Assembly (NCBI RefSeq): GCF_030408835.1 | Contig: NZ_CP047357.1 | Coordinates: 1,860,001 to 1,924,000, forward strand | DNA: 64,000 nucleotides | Origin: Corynebacterium freneyi | Lineage (GTDB): Bacteria > Actinomycetota > Actinomycetes > Mycobacteriales > Mycobacteriaceae | Direction: 5' to 3' | In this document: positions 1 to 10,000 of the stretch, one piece after another | Layout of the letters: each line of letters begins with the position of its first letter | How positions within the stretch are numbered: the first letter of the stretch is position 1 | Notes under the pieces: generated by a model | Databases searched by the model: none | What the model saw: the letters and a program-made list of their open reading frames with translations, nothing else | What the model was told of the DNA's origin: nothing | Position numbers and translations under genes: made by a program

Positions 1-188
1 GGCTCGCCGGATTCGACGCCGACGACGTCGCCGTTGACGTTCATGGGACCGTGGACCCGGTCGGACCCGGCCATGACCACCAGCACGACGGCCAGGCCGA
101 TCACGCACACGAGGGAGATGGCCGCCGCAACCGGGCCGACGCCCTCGCCGGACTTCTTCTCGGGCTCCGGGGCCCGGTGGCGGCTCAC
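1..188 (-). CDS. Hypothetical single-pass membrane protein, N-terminal part
   Basis: The gene runs off the left edge, so only about 62 codons are visible. It starts with GTG at 188, and the GTGA tetranucleotide also holds the stop of rluD, so the two are translationally coupled in an lspA-rluD operon. The visible part has a charged N-terminus (residues 2-14, rich in Arg, Glu, Lys), then one hydrophobic helix (about residues 19-40, with the run [14 protein letters not shown]), then an outside-facing segment that mentions no known motif. It looks like a small membrane-anchored protein. I do not recognise a family. Function unknown. Confidence 0.6.
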   Translation of the reverse strand, partial: MSRHRAPEPEKKSGEGVGPVAAAISLVCVIGLAVVLVVMAGSDRVHGPMNVNGDVVGVESGE

Positions 189-1111
189 TGCGCCCTCAGC
201 ACGTCGAGGGCGTGCTGCAGGTCATCGGGGTACGGGCAGTCGATTTCCATCCAGCGTCCGTCGGCGGGATGCCGGAACCCGACGGACACCGCGTGGAGCC
301 ACTGGCGGGTCAGGCCGAGCTTCTCGGACAGCGCCTCGTCGGAGCCGTACATCGGGTCGCCGCAGCACGGGTGGTTGAGGGCGGAGAAATGCACGCGGAT
401 CTGGTGGGTGCGGCCGGTTTCCAGCCCGACCTCCAGCAAGGTGGCGGGGGCGAAGGCCTCCAGGGTCTTGTAGTGGGTCACAGCGGGTTTGCCGTCGCGG
501 CGCACGGCGAAGCGCCACCCGGCCGACGGGTGCCGGCCGATGGCGGCGTCGATGGTGCCCGACGACGGATCGGGGTGGCCCTGCACCAGCGCGTGGTACG
601 TCTTGGTCACCTCGCGGTTCTTGAACGCCCGCTTGAGCACCGAGTACCCGCGCTCGGAGCAGGCCACGACCATCACGCCGGAGGTGCCGACGTCGAGGCG
701 CTGCACGATGCCCTGCCGCTCCGGCGGGCCCGACGTGGAGATGCGGAACCCCGCCGCGGCCAGGCCACCGATGACGGTCGGCCCGGTCCATCCCACCGAC
801 GGGTGGGCGGCGACGCCGACGGGCTTGTGCACGGCCACCAGGTCACTGTCGTGGTAGAGCACGTCCATGCCCTCGACGAGTTCCTCCTTGGGCATCAACG
901 GCGCCTTCACCTCGGGCAGCAGCACCGACAGCCACGCGTCTTCCTGCAACCGGTCCGATTTGCCGACGGTGGCGCCGTCGATCTGCACGTCTCCGGCTGC
1001 CGCCAGCTCGGCGGCCGCGGTGCGCGACAGGCCCAGCAGCTTGGCCAGCCCGGCGTCCACGCGCATCCCCGCCAACCCCGGCGGCACAGGCATTTGCCTG
1101 GTCTCACGCAT
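185..1111 (-). CDS. rluD: Ribosomal large subunit pseudouridine synthase, RluA/RluD family
   Basis: This enzyme isomerises uridine to pseudouridine in 23S rRNA. The 308-residue product has an N-terminal S4 RNA-binding segment (about residues 15-75, with [15 protein letters not shown]) followed by the RluA-type catalytic domain. The signature RLDVGTSG carries the catalytic Asp, and [10 protein letters not shown] is the conserved C-terminal motif. I chose the ATG at 1111 because the product then begins just before the S4 domain and the start overlaps the last 8 bases of lspA; a longer frame exists but would run far into lspA. It is the middle gene of lspA-rluD-hypothetical, an arrangement also seen in mycobacteria and C. 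glutamicum. The exact target uridine (RluD-like or another RluA member) cannot be told from sequence. Confidence 0.9.
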   Translation of the reverse strand: MRETRQMPVPPGLAGMRVDAGLAKLLGLSRTAAAELAAAGDVQIDGATVGKSDRLQEDAWLSVLLPEVKAPLMPKEELVEGMDVLYHDSDLVAVHKPVGVAAHPSVGWTGPTVIGGLAAAGFRISTSGPPERQGIVQRLDVGTSGVMVVACSERGYSVLKRAFKNREVTKTYHALVQGHPDPSSGTIDAAIGRHPSAGWRFAVRRDGKPAVTHYKTLEAFAPATLLEVGLETGRTHQIRVHFSALNHPCCGDPMYGSDEALSEKLGLTRQWLHAVSVGFRHPADGRWMEIDCPYPDDLQHALDVLRAQ

Positions 1112-1784
1112 CGACGCCACTCTCCCCTCGCTCGCGGTGGTCGGCGTCCAGCTGGTCGTCGTCACGCTTTGCGACGGCGCCCGCCTCATCCCCGTCGTCC
1201 TCGTCCGCGGAATCCCCCACGAGTTCGTCGACGTCCGAGGAGAACATGATCCACGCCGCCAACATGATCACGCCCACGGTGATCGCGGCATCGGCGAGAT
1301 TGAACACGGCGAAACCGCGCACCGACAGGAAGTCGACCACGTGCCCGAAGTAAAACGACGGATCGCGGAACAGCCGGTCGATGAGGTTGCCCGCCGCGCC
1401 ACCGGCGATGAGCCCCGCCGACACCGCCGGCCACGGCGTGCGCAGCCACTTCGAACCGACGGCCACGGCGACGATGAACGCGATCTGGATCGTGGTGAAC
1501 AACCACGTCGACTCCGTGCCCATGGAAAAGGCCGCACCGGGGTTGCGCAGCAGCGTCAACTGGAACCACTGCCCGATCACGTCCACCGGAGGCTCGCCCT
1601 CCAACGCGTCGACCGCGATGATCTTCGTCACCTGGTCGACCACGGCCACCGCCGCCACCGTCGCGGCCAGCAGCCCGCGCTTCGGGCGCCGATCCGACCA
1701 CCGCCGAGCGGGGGCGGGGCCGGGCGGGGAACTCGTCGCTGATCCTGGGGTGCGGGAATTGGTCACCCGCCCATCATCGCCCAT
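1104..1784 (-). CDS. lspA: Lipoprotein signal peptidase (signal peptidase II)
   Basis: LspA cleaves the signal peptide from prolipoproteins after lipidation, at the outer face of the membrane. The 226-residue product has an N-terminal disordered Pro/Arg-rich stretch (residues 1-35) and then four hydrophobic segments. The family's two catalytic aspartates are visible in NLIDRLF and [11 protein letters not shown]. The C-terminus is an unusually long acidic tail (about 40 residues rich in Asp, Glu and Ala) beyond the usual end of the family. The ATG at 1784 is used because a start further upstream would reach into the divergent lipoprotein promoter; a GTG at 1766 is an alternative. Two lipoprotein genes that would be substrates lie immediately next to it. 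Confidence 0.93.
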   Translation of the reverse strand: MGDDGRVTNSRTPGSATSSPPGPAPARRWSDRRPKRGLLAATVAAVAVVDQVTKIIAVDALEGEPPVDVIGQWFQLTLLRNPGAAFSMGTESTWLFTTIQIAFIVAVAVGSKWLRTPWPAVSAGLIAGGAAGNLIDRLFRDPSFYFGHVVDFLSVRGFAVFNLADAAITVGVIMLAAWIMFSSDVDELVGDSADEDDGDEAGAVAKRDDDQLDADHRERGESGVDA

Positions 1785-1817
1785 GTCCCCCGTTCGGGGC
1801 CAACGACGCTGCGAAGG

Positions 1818-1823
1818 TAGCCT
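1818..1823 (+). promoter_or_regulatory. Probable -10 box of the lipoprotein gene at 1831 (leaderless)
   Basis: The hexamer TAGCCT ends seven bases before the GTG start at 1831. That spacing puts transcription start at or next to the start codon, as in leaderless actinobacterial mRNAs. No clear -35 box is seen. Confidence 0.45.
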
Positions 1824-1830
1824 GGACCGG

Positions 1831-2751
1831 GTGAAGATGCGTCGCCTTGCCCCCATGTTGCTCGCCGCCGGCCTGGCCCTGTCCGGCTGCGCCTCCGACT
1901 CCACGCCCGAGACCGCCCCGGTGCCGCTGGAAATCCCCACGGTCACCCTCGTCGACGCGGGCGACGGTGCCGCCGACGTCGTCGAATGGGCCGATGACGG
2001 GGCGACGCAGGAAACGTCGATCATCGTCACCCAGGGCTTCACCCAGCGCGCCGAGGGCGACGGCGCGGACGAGTCGGCCAACTCCACGACCCCGGACACC
2101 CGCCTGGAGATGCCCGTCACCGTCACCGCCTCCGGCACCGGCGACGAACGCTCCGCCGAAGCCGAGCTCGGCGTGCCCTTCGGCTCCAACGCCGAACTCA
2201 ACGACGACATCGCCACCGCCGAAGGGTTCGTGGCGATGTGGGACGGCGACGCCGCCGGCCGCATGCTCGAACTGCGCGTCGGCGCCCCCGAGGAGTCCAC
2301 CGACACCGCCCGCGCCGGCACCGAGGCGGCGCTGCTGCAATGGGCGCGGCTGCCCATCGTCTTCCCCTCCGAGCCCATCGCCCCCGGCGCGGTCTGGACC
2401 GTGGAAAGCCACGTCGGCGGCGATTCCTCGCAGCGCCAGACGCTGACCTTCACCCTCGAGTCCCGCGACGGAGACGACGTGGAGCTCGACGTCGAGGTCG
2501 AACAGTCCCCCACCGTCACCGCGCTCGACGCCGGCGACGGCCTGACCCTGCACGTCGTCGACTCCGGCACCGAGACCCGCACCGGTGAGCTGTCCATCGA
2601 CCTCGGCTCTCCGCTGCCGACCGCGGGCCTCATCGACTACGTCACCACGATCACCTACGGCGAGCGGACGGACGCGGACACCGGCGACGGCATGGGCCCC
2701 GATGCCCGCATCGTCCAGCAGTTCCACCGGGCCGTGCAGTTCGGCAAGTAG
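1831..2751 (+). CDS. Putative secreted lipoprotein of unknown function
   Basis: This 306-residue protein begins with a typical lipoprotein signal peptide: MRR, a hydrophobic core and the lipobox LSGC near residue 20, so it should be anchored to the outer face of the membrane by LspA processing. The remainder is Asp/Glu/Thr-rich, with alternating hydrophobic residues that suggest beta structure, and no catalytic motif I recognise. The GTG at 1831 is preferred over an ATG two codons later because a -10-like box sits exactly seven bases upstream. It is divergent from lspA and convergent with the next lipoprotein gene, leaving only six bases between stop codons. Composition matches the surrounding genes. 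Function not known. Confidence 0.75.
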   Translation: MKMRRLAPMLLAAGLALSGCASDSTPETAPVPLEIPTVTLVDAGDGAADVVEWADDGATQETSIIVTQGFTQRAEGDGADESANSTTPDTRLEMPVTVTASGTGDERSAEAELGVPFGSNAELNDDIATAEGFVAMWDGDAAGRMLELRVGAPEESTDTARAGTEAALLQWARLPIVFPSEPIAPGAVWTVESHVGGDSSQRQTLTFTLESRDGDDVELDVEVEQSPTVTALDAGDGLTLHVVDSGTETRTGELSIDLGSPLPTAGLIDYVTTITYGERTDADTGDGMGPDARIVQQFHRAVQFGK

Positions 2752-2757
2752 CCGGAC

Positions 2758-3447
2758 TTAGGCCGGCGGGGCCTCCGGGGCCGGCTCGGCCGGGGGAGCC
2801 TCCGGAGCCGGCGGCGCCTCGGGGGCGGGCTCGGCCGGCGGGGCCTCCGGGGCCGGTTCAGCCGGCGGAGCATCCGGCGCGGGCTCGGCCGGCGGAGCGT
2901 CCGGCGCGGCCGGATCCTCCTCGGCCGGCGGCGGGGGCTCGACGCCCTCGGGCAGGCACATCGGCGGCACCTGGTCCGGGGCGACGTTCTTCACCAGCTC
3001 ACACGCCCACGTCTGCGACAGCTTCCACTGGCCGTCGACGTTGCGGAACTCGACGCTCTCGATCAGCTGGGGCTCCTGCTCCGGCAGGATGAAGTTCACG
3101 CCCGCCAGCACGGAGTCGGGGGTGTAACCGGGCAGCACCGGCTCCACGACCTCGAGGGTCGCACCCGACTCCTCCTTCGAGCGCGTCATGACGTCGAAAA
3201 GCTCCGCGGCTTCCTCGCCGTTTTCGACGGTCTGGGTCTTCTCCTCGATCGGCAGGTTCGGGTCGGTGGCGCGGGCCAGGATGTCGTTGAGCTCCATGGC
3301 CGTCGGGAACGCCGCAACCTCCGCCGTCGACGTCGTGGTGGCCGAGGTGGACTCGTCGGTGCCCTCCCCGTCATCGCCGCACGCCGCGAGGCTCAGTGCG
3401 GTGACGCCCGCGATCAGCGTCGCGGTCAGGCTTCGGTGGAACTTCAT
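2758..3447 (-). CDS. Lipoprotein with Pro/Ala/Glu-rich repeat tail, resembling mycobacterial low-molecular-weight antigens
   Basis: The 229-residue product has a lipoprotein signal peptide (MKFHRS, hydrophobic core, lipobox LAAC near residue 22) followed by an acidic Thr/Ser linker. A globular domain (about residues 45-155) contains the pattern FRNVDGQWKLS, a feature of small NTF2-like secreted proteins such as the mycobacterial MTB12/CFP-2 type; this family match is an inference. The last 60 residues are repeats of the type PPAEPAPEA, likely an extended spacer in the wall. The start at 3447 is chosen because AGGAG lies five bases upstream; an ATG four codons earlier has no such site. The repetitive tail DNA may vary in length between strains. 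Confidence 0.72.
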   Translation of the reverse strand: MKFHRSLTATLIAGVTALSLAACGDDGEGTDESTSATTTSTAEVAAFPTAMELNDILARATDPNLPIEEKTQTVENGEEAAELFDVMTRSKEESGATLEVVEPVLPGYTPDSVLAGVNFILPEQEPQLIESVEFRNVDGQWKLSQTWACELVKNVAPDQVPPMCLPEGVEPPPPAEEDPAAPDAPPAEPAPDAPPAEPAPEAPPAEPAPEAPPAPEAPPAEPAPEAPPA

Positions 3448-3555
3448 GTCACTCCTCATCGGACCGGGCGGGCCGACGGCCGGGCCCGGGATCCTTTGGC
3501 GGTGTTTCCGGTTTGTTCGGTACGCCCGACGATTCTACACCCGTCGGCACCTCCG

Positions 3556-3561
3556 TAGAGT
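3556..3561 (+). promoter_or_regulatory. Probable -10 box of ansA (leaderless)
   Basis: TAGAGT ends seven bases before the ATG of the asparaginase gene and no Shine-Dalgarno sequence precedes that ATG. A leaderless transcript is the simplest reading. Confidence 0.5.
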
Positions 3562-3568
3562 GGTGCGC

Positions 3569-4513
3569 ATGTCCGACACCGATGCCACGCCCGCCCGCCT
3601 CGTCGTCCTGACCACCGGCGGAACGATCGCCTGCACCAGCGACCGACAGGGGCATCTGCTGCCCACCCTCGACGGGGAATCCCTGGTCCGTCCGATCGCC
3701 GACCGGTTCCCCGCCGGTTCCGTCGAAATCGAGGTCCGCGAAGTCGCCCACCTCGACTCGGCGTCGATGACCCTGGCGGAGGTCGACGAACTCAACGCCG
3801 TCATCCACGAGGTCTTCGCCGATCCCTCCGTCGACGGAGTCGTCGTCACGCACGGCACCGACTCGATGGAGGAGACTGCGATGGCCGTCGACGTCTTCCA
3901 CGCCGACGAACGTCCGGTCGTCTTCACCGGCTCGCAGAAACCGGCCGACCACCCGGAGGCCGATGGCCCGAACAACCTCTTCGAGGCCATGGTCGTGGCG
4001 ATGGACGCCTCCGCCCGCGGCATCGGCGTGCTCATCGTCTTCGGCCACGCGGTGTTGCCCGTGCGCGGCGCCGTGAAGTGGCACACCACCGATGAGCTGG
4101 GCTTCGCCACCAACGCCCCCGAGGATCCGGTGCGCCCCGCTCCCCTGCCCCTCAAGGAGCTTTCCGACGTCCGCGTGGACATCATCGCCGCGCACGCCGG
4201 AAGCGACGGGACGTTCGTCGACGCCGCAGTCGACGCCGGCGCCGCGGGCCTGGTCGTCGAGGGCATGGGCGCCGGCAACGTCGGCACCGACATGGCCGCG
4301 GCGATCGGCCGCGCGCTGGAGGCGGACATCCCGGTGGTCATGTGCACCCGCGTGCCCCGCGGCGACGTCCACGGCAGCTACGGCGGCGCCGGCGGTGGCG
4401 CGACGCTGGCCGCCCGCGGCGTCGTCGGTTCCGGCTGCGTCCACGCCCCGCAGGCGCGCATCATCCTCGCCGCCGCCATCGCCGCCGGCGTGCACCCGCA
4501 GACCCTGTTCTAG
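3569..4513 (+). CDS. ansA: L-asparaginase, bacterial type (AnsA-like)
   Basis: The enzyme hydrolyses asparagine to aspartate and ammonia. The 314-residue length and the two hallmark motifs fit the family: TTGGTIACT at residues 15-23 carries the first catalytic threonine, and VTHGTDSMEETA at about 93-104 carries the second Thr-Asp pair. There is no signal peptide, so it is probably cytoplasmic and serves nitrogen or aspartate supply. The ATG at 3569 follows a -10-like box by seven bases. The gene converges on dinB, and the two stop codons share the palindrome CTAG, so there is no room for a terminator between them. A glutaminase side activity is possible, but the sequence does not show it. Confidence 0.92.
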   Translation: MSDTDATPARLVVLTTGGTIACTSDRQGHLLPTLDGESLVRPIADRFPAGSVEIEVREVAHLDSASMTLAEVDELNAVIHEVFADPSVDGVVVTHGTDSMEETAMAVDVFHADERPVVFTGSQKPADHPEADGPNNLFEAMVVAMDASARGIGVLIVFGHAVLPVRGAVKWHTTDELGFATNAPEDPVRPAPLPLKELSDVRVDIIAAHAGSDGTFVDAAVDAGAAGLVVEGMGAGNVGTDMAAAIGRALEADIPVVMCTRVPRGDVHGSYGGAGGGATLAARGVVGSGCVHAPQARIILAAAIAAGVHPQTLF

Positions 4514-6000
4514 GGATTCGGGTTCCGGGCTTCCGGGTTTTCGCCCGTCGCCCCGGGGTCGGCGGCATCCGCCGGCGCGCCGGTTTCCTTGGGCGGTTGG
4601 TCCGCCCATTCGGCGGCGTCGTCATGCTCGGTGAACCAGTCCTCCCAGTCGAGGCTGCACAGCGGCGAGCATTCGCGCAGGTCCGGGTCGTCCTCGGCCA
4701 GGCTGATTGCGCGGCCCGGCCCCGTCGTCCGCGACTCGAAACGCACCGACACCACACCATGGCCCGCCCCCTGCACCCACCCGTGCCCGTATTCGGGATG
4801 GTGGACGTCGGACGTCGGCGCCCACTTCGAATCCGAGGCGCGAAACGTGGGCAGCGTGCCGTCGCCGGTGAGCTCCACCAGTCCGGCGGGCACGTCGGCC
4901 AGGCCCGGGACGGTGTCCTCCACGACGTGGCCGCGATCCAATTCCGGGAAAAGCACCGACTGCATCGTCGCGTCGAGTCCGGACAGCCCCACGCCCACCA
5001 GCCGCACCGGACCGATCGAGGCCGGGTCGAACGCCAGCCGGTGGGCCACCGACAGCAGCGTCTCCGCGTCCTGCGTCGCGTACGGCAGCGTCTCCGACCT
5101 CGTGTGCAAGCTCAGATCGGACAACCGCACCTTGACGGTGATGGTGCGGGCGCCGCGGCCGTCGGAAAGCAGCCGCCCGTGGGCCTTGTGCCCGGCGCGC
5201 TCGATGGCCGAATGCACCTGCGCCATGGATTCGAGGTCGCGCGGGTAGGTGTACTCGGCGGAAATGGACTTCGCGATGTCCCGTTCCTTCACCGGCCGGT
5301 CGTCGATGCCGCGGGCCAGCAGCTGCAGCGCGGGCCCGACCGTGCGCCCCAGGGTGAGCTCCACGTCGCGCGGCTTGAGGGCCGCGAAGTCGGCGATCGT
5401 TTCCACGCCCTGCGCCTTCAACTTGGCTTCCGACACCGGTCCGACTCCCCAGAGCTTGCCGACGGGCAGCGGGTCCAGCAGTTCGTGCTGCCGGGACCTT
5501 TCGATGATGTAGACCCCATCCGGTTTCGCCAGCCCCGAACCGATCTTGGCGAATTGCTTGCCCGGCCCCGCCCCGATCGACGACGGCAGGCCCGTCTGGT
5601 CGCGGATGTCGGCCCGCAGCCGTTGGGCCCATTCCTCCACCGTCGCGGCGTCGGCGCCGACGAGTTCGGCGGGCTCCATGAACGCCTCGTCGACGCTGAG
5701 CTGCTCGACCACGGGAACCCGGTCGCGGATGATGGAGAACACCCGCCGCGACACGGGTCCGTAGATGCCCTTGCGGGGGCCGACGACGACGGCGCCGGGC
5801 GGCATGAGCCGTCTGGCCTGCATCATCGGCATGGCCGAATGGGCGCCGTGGGCGCGGGCCTCGTAGGAGCAGCCGGCGACGACTCCACGGCCGCTGACGC
5901 CGCCGACCAGCACCGGCCGGCCCCGCAGCGTCGGCCGGGTCAGCTGTTCGACGGACGCGTAGAACGCGTCCATGTCGATGTGGAGGACCCAGCGATGCAT
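4510..6000 (-). CDS. dinB: DNA polymerase IV (Y-family translesion polymerase)
   Basis: This 496-residue protein copies past damaged template bases with low fidelity. The palm motifs are intact: DMDAFYASVE at residues 9-18 and SVDEAF near residue 104 supply the metal-binding acids. The little-finger domain follows to about residue 350. Beyond this lies a long C-terminal extension of about 130 residues, ending in a Pro/Ala/Glu-rich tail; a similar extension occurs in other actinobacterial DinB proteins, and it lacks an obvious beta-clamp motif that I can be sure of. The ATG at 6000 sits at the expected start of the first motif and eight bases after a -10-like box. It overlaps the convergent ansA by four bases. 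Confidence 0.93.
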   Translation of the reverse strand: MHRWVLHIDMDAFYASVEQLTRPTLRGRPVLVGGVSGRGVVAGCSYEARAHGAHSAMPMMQARRLMPPGAVVVGPRKGIYGPVSRRVFSIIRDRVPVVEQLSVDEAFMEPAELVGADAATVEEWAQRLRADIRDQTGLPSSIGAGPGKQFAKIGSGLAKPDGVYIIERSRQHELLDPLPVGKLWGVGPVSEAKLKAQGVETIADFAALKPRDVELTLGRTVGPALQLLARGIDDRPVKERDIAKSISAEYTYPRDLESMAQVHSAIERAGHKAHGRLLSDGRGARTITVKVRLSDLSLHTRSETLPYATQDAETLLSVAHRLAFDPASIGPVRLVGVGLSGLDATMQSVLFPELDRGHVVEDTVPGLADVPAGLVELTGDGTLPTFRASDSKWAPTSDVHHPEYGHGWVQGAGHGVVSVRFESRTTGPGRAISLAEDDPDLRECSPLCSLDWEDWFTEHDDAAEWADQPPKETGAPADAADPGATGENPEARNPNP

Positions 6001-6008
6001 GATTGCCC

Positions 6009-6014
6009 AGCATA
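6009..6014 (-). promoter_or_regulatory. Probable -10 box of dinB (leaderless)
   Basis: On the minus strand TATGCT ends eight bases before the dinB ATG, with no ribosome-binding site between. No SOS-type LexA palindrome is evident in the neighbouring bases. Confidence 0.45.
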
Positions 6015-6058
6015 GGCGCCGCGCATCGACCGGTCCTGCGCGGGCTCCGTCCGGCGCA

Positions 6059-6871
6059 TCACGCGACGTCGAGGTCCCGTCGCCCTCCCCGCACCGCATC
6101 CGCGTCCTTTTTCGTCGACCGCACGTGGGAGCGTGCGGTCACCAGCGACAGCGCGTACTCGACCGCCACCGGCGGCACATCCATCGCATCCGCGACACCG
6201 ACGATGACGTCCTTGGCCCACGACACCGGCACCGCCCTGCCCATTCCCAGGTACCGCAGCACCCGCACTCCCGGATCCAACGCATCGGAGCCGGCGAGCA
6301 GGCGCATGTGGCAAAACGACGTCTCCCCCAATCCGTGCACGCTCGTCCATTCGTTGCGCAGGGCCATCGGGCTGATGCGCAGGCGTCGGCGGAAGCTCTC
6401 CAGGCCCACGATGCCCGCGTCGTCGAGCACCGTGGCCGCTTCCTCGGCGATCGTCGTCTTCAGCCGCCCCGCAATGCGGTTGCGCGGGAACACCGGGCGA
6501 CGCGCGGCGGGCTCCTCCTCCGGCCCGCGGATGGGCCCGGTGCCCTTCAGCCCCGGCAGGTTGCGCAGCGCCACGGCCAGATCCCACGCCGTGACCGCCG
6601 CGATGCCCTCCTCCATCTGCCAGTGCCGCCACCGGTCGACGATCCGATCCACGTCGGCGTTGCGCGCCCGCACGGAAAACACCGCGTCGATGATGCATTC
6701 GGCGATGTCCGCCCGGCGCGCCCACGTCCACGGCCACGTCTTGCCCGGCCCGAACTCCTCCTCCAGCAACCGCGCCACGGCATCGACCGTGCCCAGGTAC
6801 TCCAGCTCCTCCGGTCCCGGGCCGACGAACTCCTCCCACGCCGCGTCGTTCATCGCCGATTCGTCCTTCAT
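6059..6871 (-). CDS. Hypothetical protein with helix-hairpin-helix (DNA-glycosylase-like) region
   Basis: The product of about 270 residues has no assigned family that I can name with certainty. Its first half is acidic and helical (WEEFVGPGPEELEYLG and a Trp-rich helix). The second half contains VHGLGETSFCHMRLLAG followed by a helix; this resembles the Gly-rich hairpin plus helix found in HhH-type DNA glycosylases and related uncharacterised proteins, but the usual catalytic Lys or Asp is not clear. The start could be the ATG at 6871 or at 6853; the first has a GAGGGGG stretch upstream. It sits between ileS and dinB on the same strand, after an ileS terminator, so it probably has its own promoter. 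A repair role next to dinB is only a guess. Confidence 0.6.
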   Translation of the reverse strand: MKDESAMNDAAWEEFVGPGPEELEYLGTVDAVARLLEEEFGPGKTWPWTWARRADIAECIIDAVFSVRARNADVDRIVDRWRHWQMEEGIAAVTAWDLAVALRNLPGLKGTGPIRGPEEEPAARRPVFPRNRIAGRLKTTIAEEAATVLDDAGIVGLESFRRRLRISPMALRNEWTSVHGLGETSFCHMRLLAGSDALDPGVRVLRYLGMGRAVPVSWAKDVIVGVADAMDVPPVAVEYALSLVTARSHVRSTKKDADAVRGGRRDLDVA

Positions 6872-6933
6872 CCCCGATTCCCCCTCGTCATTTGCGGGCC
6901 CGGCCCATCCGGTGCCCGTCGCCGGAAACGTTA

Positions 6934-6974
6934 CGGCCCCCGCCCGCCGAGCGCTGCTCGGGAGGCGGGGGCCG
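6934..6974 (-). terminator. Intrinsic terminator of ileS
   Basis: A long GC-rich hairpin (arms CGGCCCCCGCC..CCGAG and CTCGG..GGCGGGGGCCG, loop of five) lies 58 bases past the ileS stop. On the minus strand it is followed by TAACGTTTCC, a weak T-rich stretch. Confidence 0.7.
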
Positions 6975-7031
6975 AAGGTGGAACTGTGGATCGATCGGGG
7001 GCTGTGGATGCTCCCCGATCCGCGCCGTCGG

Positions 7032-10000
7032 CTAGGCCTTGACGACGTCGGCGGTGCAGCCGTCGCCAAGGTCGTGGGTCAGGGCGTCACCGTCGACGAC
7101 GACCTCGAACGACGTCGCCAGCACCTCCGCGGCGATGAGGTCCTTGTGGCGCTCGGCCCACTCGGCGCGCTCGGCCGGGACGTTCACGGTCACCGTGATG
7201 CGGTCGGTGATCTCCAGGCCGGCGGCCTTGCGGGCGTCCTGCAGGCCGCGGATGCGGTCGGCCGCCCAGCCGCGCGACTCCAGTTCCTCCGTGACCGTCA
7301 TGTCCAGGACGACCAGGCCGTCGACGCCGTCGACCTCGGCGGTGGACTCGGCGTCGTCGGCGACCAGACGGCGGGTGTACTCGCCGTCCTCCAGCGCGAT
7401 GCCGCCGGCGACGACCACGCCGTCGACGACCTCGTAATCGCCGGACTTCACGGCCTTGATCACCGTCTGCACGTCCTTGCCCAGGCGCGGGCCCGCCGCC
7501 CGGGCGTTCACCGCGACCTCGAAGCGGCCGACGGAGGCGACGTCCTCGGTCAACACCACGTCGTCGACGTTGACCTCGTCGCGGATGATGTCCTTGAACG
7601 GCTCCAGCGCACTCGCGTCCGGGATGGCCACCGTCAGCTTCGGCAGGGGCAGACGGTTGCGCAGCTGATGCGCCTTGCGCACCCGCGAGGACGCCGAACA
7701 CACCGCACGAACGTCATCCATCGCTGCAACGAGCGCCGCGTCGTCGGAAAGCTCGTCTGCGGTGGGCCACGGCTCGAGGTGCACCGAACGGCCGCCGGTC
7801 AGGGACTTCCAGATGACCTCCGACGCCATCGGCAGCATCGGCGCCGCCAGGCGCGTCAGGGTCTCCAGCACGGTGTACAGGGTGTTGAAGGCCTCCGGGT
7901 GCTCCTCGTCGCCCGCCCAGAAACGATCGCGGGAACGGCGCACGTACCAGTTGGTCAGGGCATCGCAGAACCAACGGATCTCGTCGGTCGCCCCGGCGAT
8001 GTCCGTGTCGTCCAGCTTGGCCGTCGTCGCCTTCACCGTCGCCGCCAACTTGGCCAGGATGTACCGGTCCAGCACGTTGTCCGAATCCGTCGCCCGCTGC
8101 GCCGGCTTGGAGGCGTAGAGCTGCAGGAAGGAGTAGGCGTTCCACGTCGGCAGCAACGCCTGGCGCACGCCCTCGCGAATGCCCTGCTCGGTGACGATCA
8201 GGTTGCCGCCGCGCAGGATCGGCGAGGACATCAGGAACCAGCGCATCGCGTCGGAACCGTCGCGCTGGAAGACCTCGTTGACGTTCGGGTAGTTGCCCTT
8301 CGACTTCGACATCTTCAGGCCGTCGTTGCCCAGCACGATGCCGTGGGCGACGACCTTCTTGAACGCCGGGCGATCGAACAGCGCCGTCGACAGCACGTGC
8401 AGCGTGTAGAACCAGCCTCGGGTCTGGCCCGAGTACTCGACGATGAAGTCCGCCGGCGAGTGGGTGTCGAACCACTCCTTGTTCTCGAACGGGTAATGCT
8501 TCTGCGCGAACGGCATGGAGCCGGACTCGAACCAGCAGTCCAGGACCTCCGGCACGCGGCGCATCATCGACTTGCCCGTCGGGTCATCCGGGTTCGGGCG
8601 GACCAGCTCGTCGATGTCCGGGCGGTGCAGCGACTTGGGGCGGCGACCGAAGTCACGCTCCAGCTCCTCCAGGGAGCCGTACACGTCGACGCGCGGGTAC
8701 GCGTCGTCGTCGGACACCCACACCGGGATCGGCGAACCCCAGTAGCGCGAACGCGAGATGTTCCAGTCGCGGGCGCCCTCGAGCCACTTGCCGAACTGGC
8801 CGTCGCGCATGTGCTCCGGCATCCACTCGATCTGCTCGCGGTTGAGCTCGACCATGCGGTCGCGGAACTTGGTCACGGCCACGAACCACGACGGCAGCGC
8901 CATGTAGATCAGCGGCTCGCCCGAACGCCACGAGTGCGGGTAGGAGTGCTCGATGGTCTGGTGGCGCACCACGCGGACCGCCGACTTCAGGTCGCGGATG
9001 ATGTCCTTGTTGGCGTCGAAGACCAGCTGGCCCTGGTACGGCGGGGTCAGGGACGTGAACTTGCCGTCCATGTCCACCGGGATGACCAGCTCGATGCCGT
9101 AGCGCTGGCAGGTGATCATGTCGTCCTCACCGAAGGCCGGGGCCTGGTGGACGATGCCGGTGCCGTCTTCGGTGGTGACGTAGTCGGCCACGAGGATCTG
9201 GAAGGCGTTGGGCTGGTCGGCGAAGAAGTCGAAGATCGGCTGGTAGATCAGGCCCTCCAGCTGCGCGCCGGTGTAGGTGGCCACGACCTCGCGGTCCTTG
9301 CCCAGCTCCTTGGCGAAGGACCCGACCAGGTTGGACGCCAGCAGGAAGGTGCGGCCGACGAACTCGGCCAGCCCCTTCTCCCCGACGCGGACCAGCGAGT
9401 ACTCGACGTCGGGGTGCACGGCCAGCGCCAGGTTGGACGGCAGGGTCCACGGGGTGGTCGTCCACGCCAGGGCGGCGGCGTCGGCAAGCTCCGGATGCTC
9501 CGCCAGCGTCGACTCGCCCGCCGACCCGGCCACCGCGCCGGTGATCGGGAACGTCACCGTCAGCGTCGGGTCCTGGCGCATCTTGTACGAGTCGTCCAGG
9601 CGGGTCTCGTGGTTCGACAGCGAGGTGTGCTCGGCCCACGAGTACGGCAGGACGCGGAACCCCTGGTAGATCAGGCCCTTGTCGTAGAGCTCCTTGAACG
9701 CCCACATCACCGACTCCATGAACCCGGGGTCCATGGTCTTGTAGCCGTTTTCGAAGTCGACCCAGCGCGCCTGGCGGGTGACGTACTCCTGCCATTCGTT
9801 GGTGTACTCCAGCACGGAGGAGGCGCAGTACTCGTTGAACTTGGCCAGGCCCATGTCCTCGATCTGGCCCTTGTCTGTGATGCCGAGCTGCTTTTCGGCC
9901 TCCAGCTCGGCGGGCAGGCCATGGCAGTCCCAGCCGAAGACGCGGTTGACCTGCTTGCCGCGCATGGTCTGGTAGCGCGGGACGATGTCCTTGACGTAGC

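Noticed and set aside
5990..6130. LexA box upstream of dinB
   Set aside because: No actinobacterial SOS-type palindrome (TCGAA..TTCGA-like) is visible next to the -10 box.
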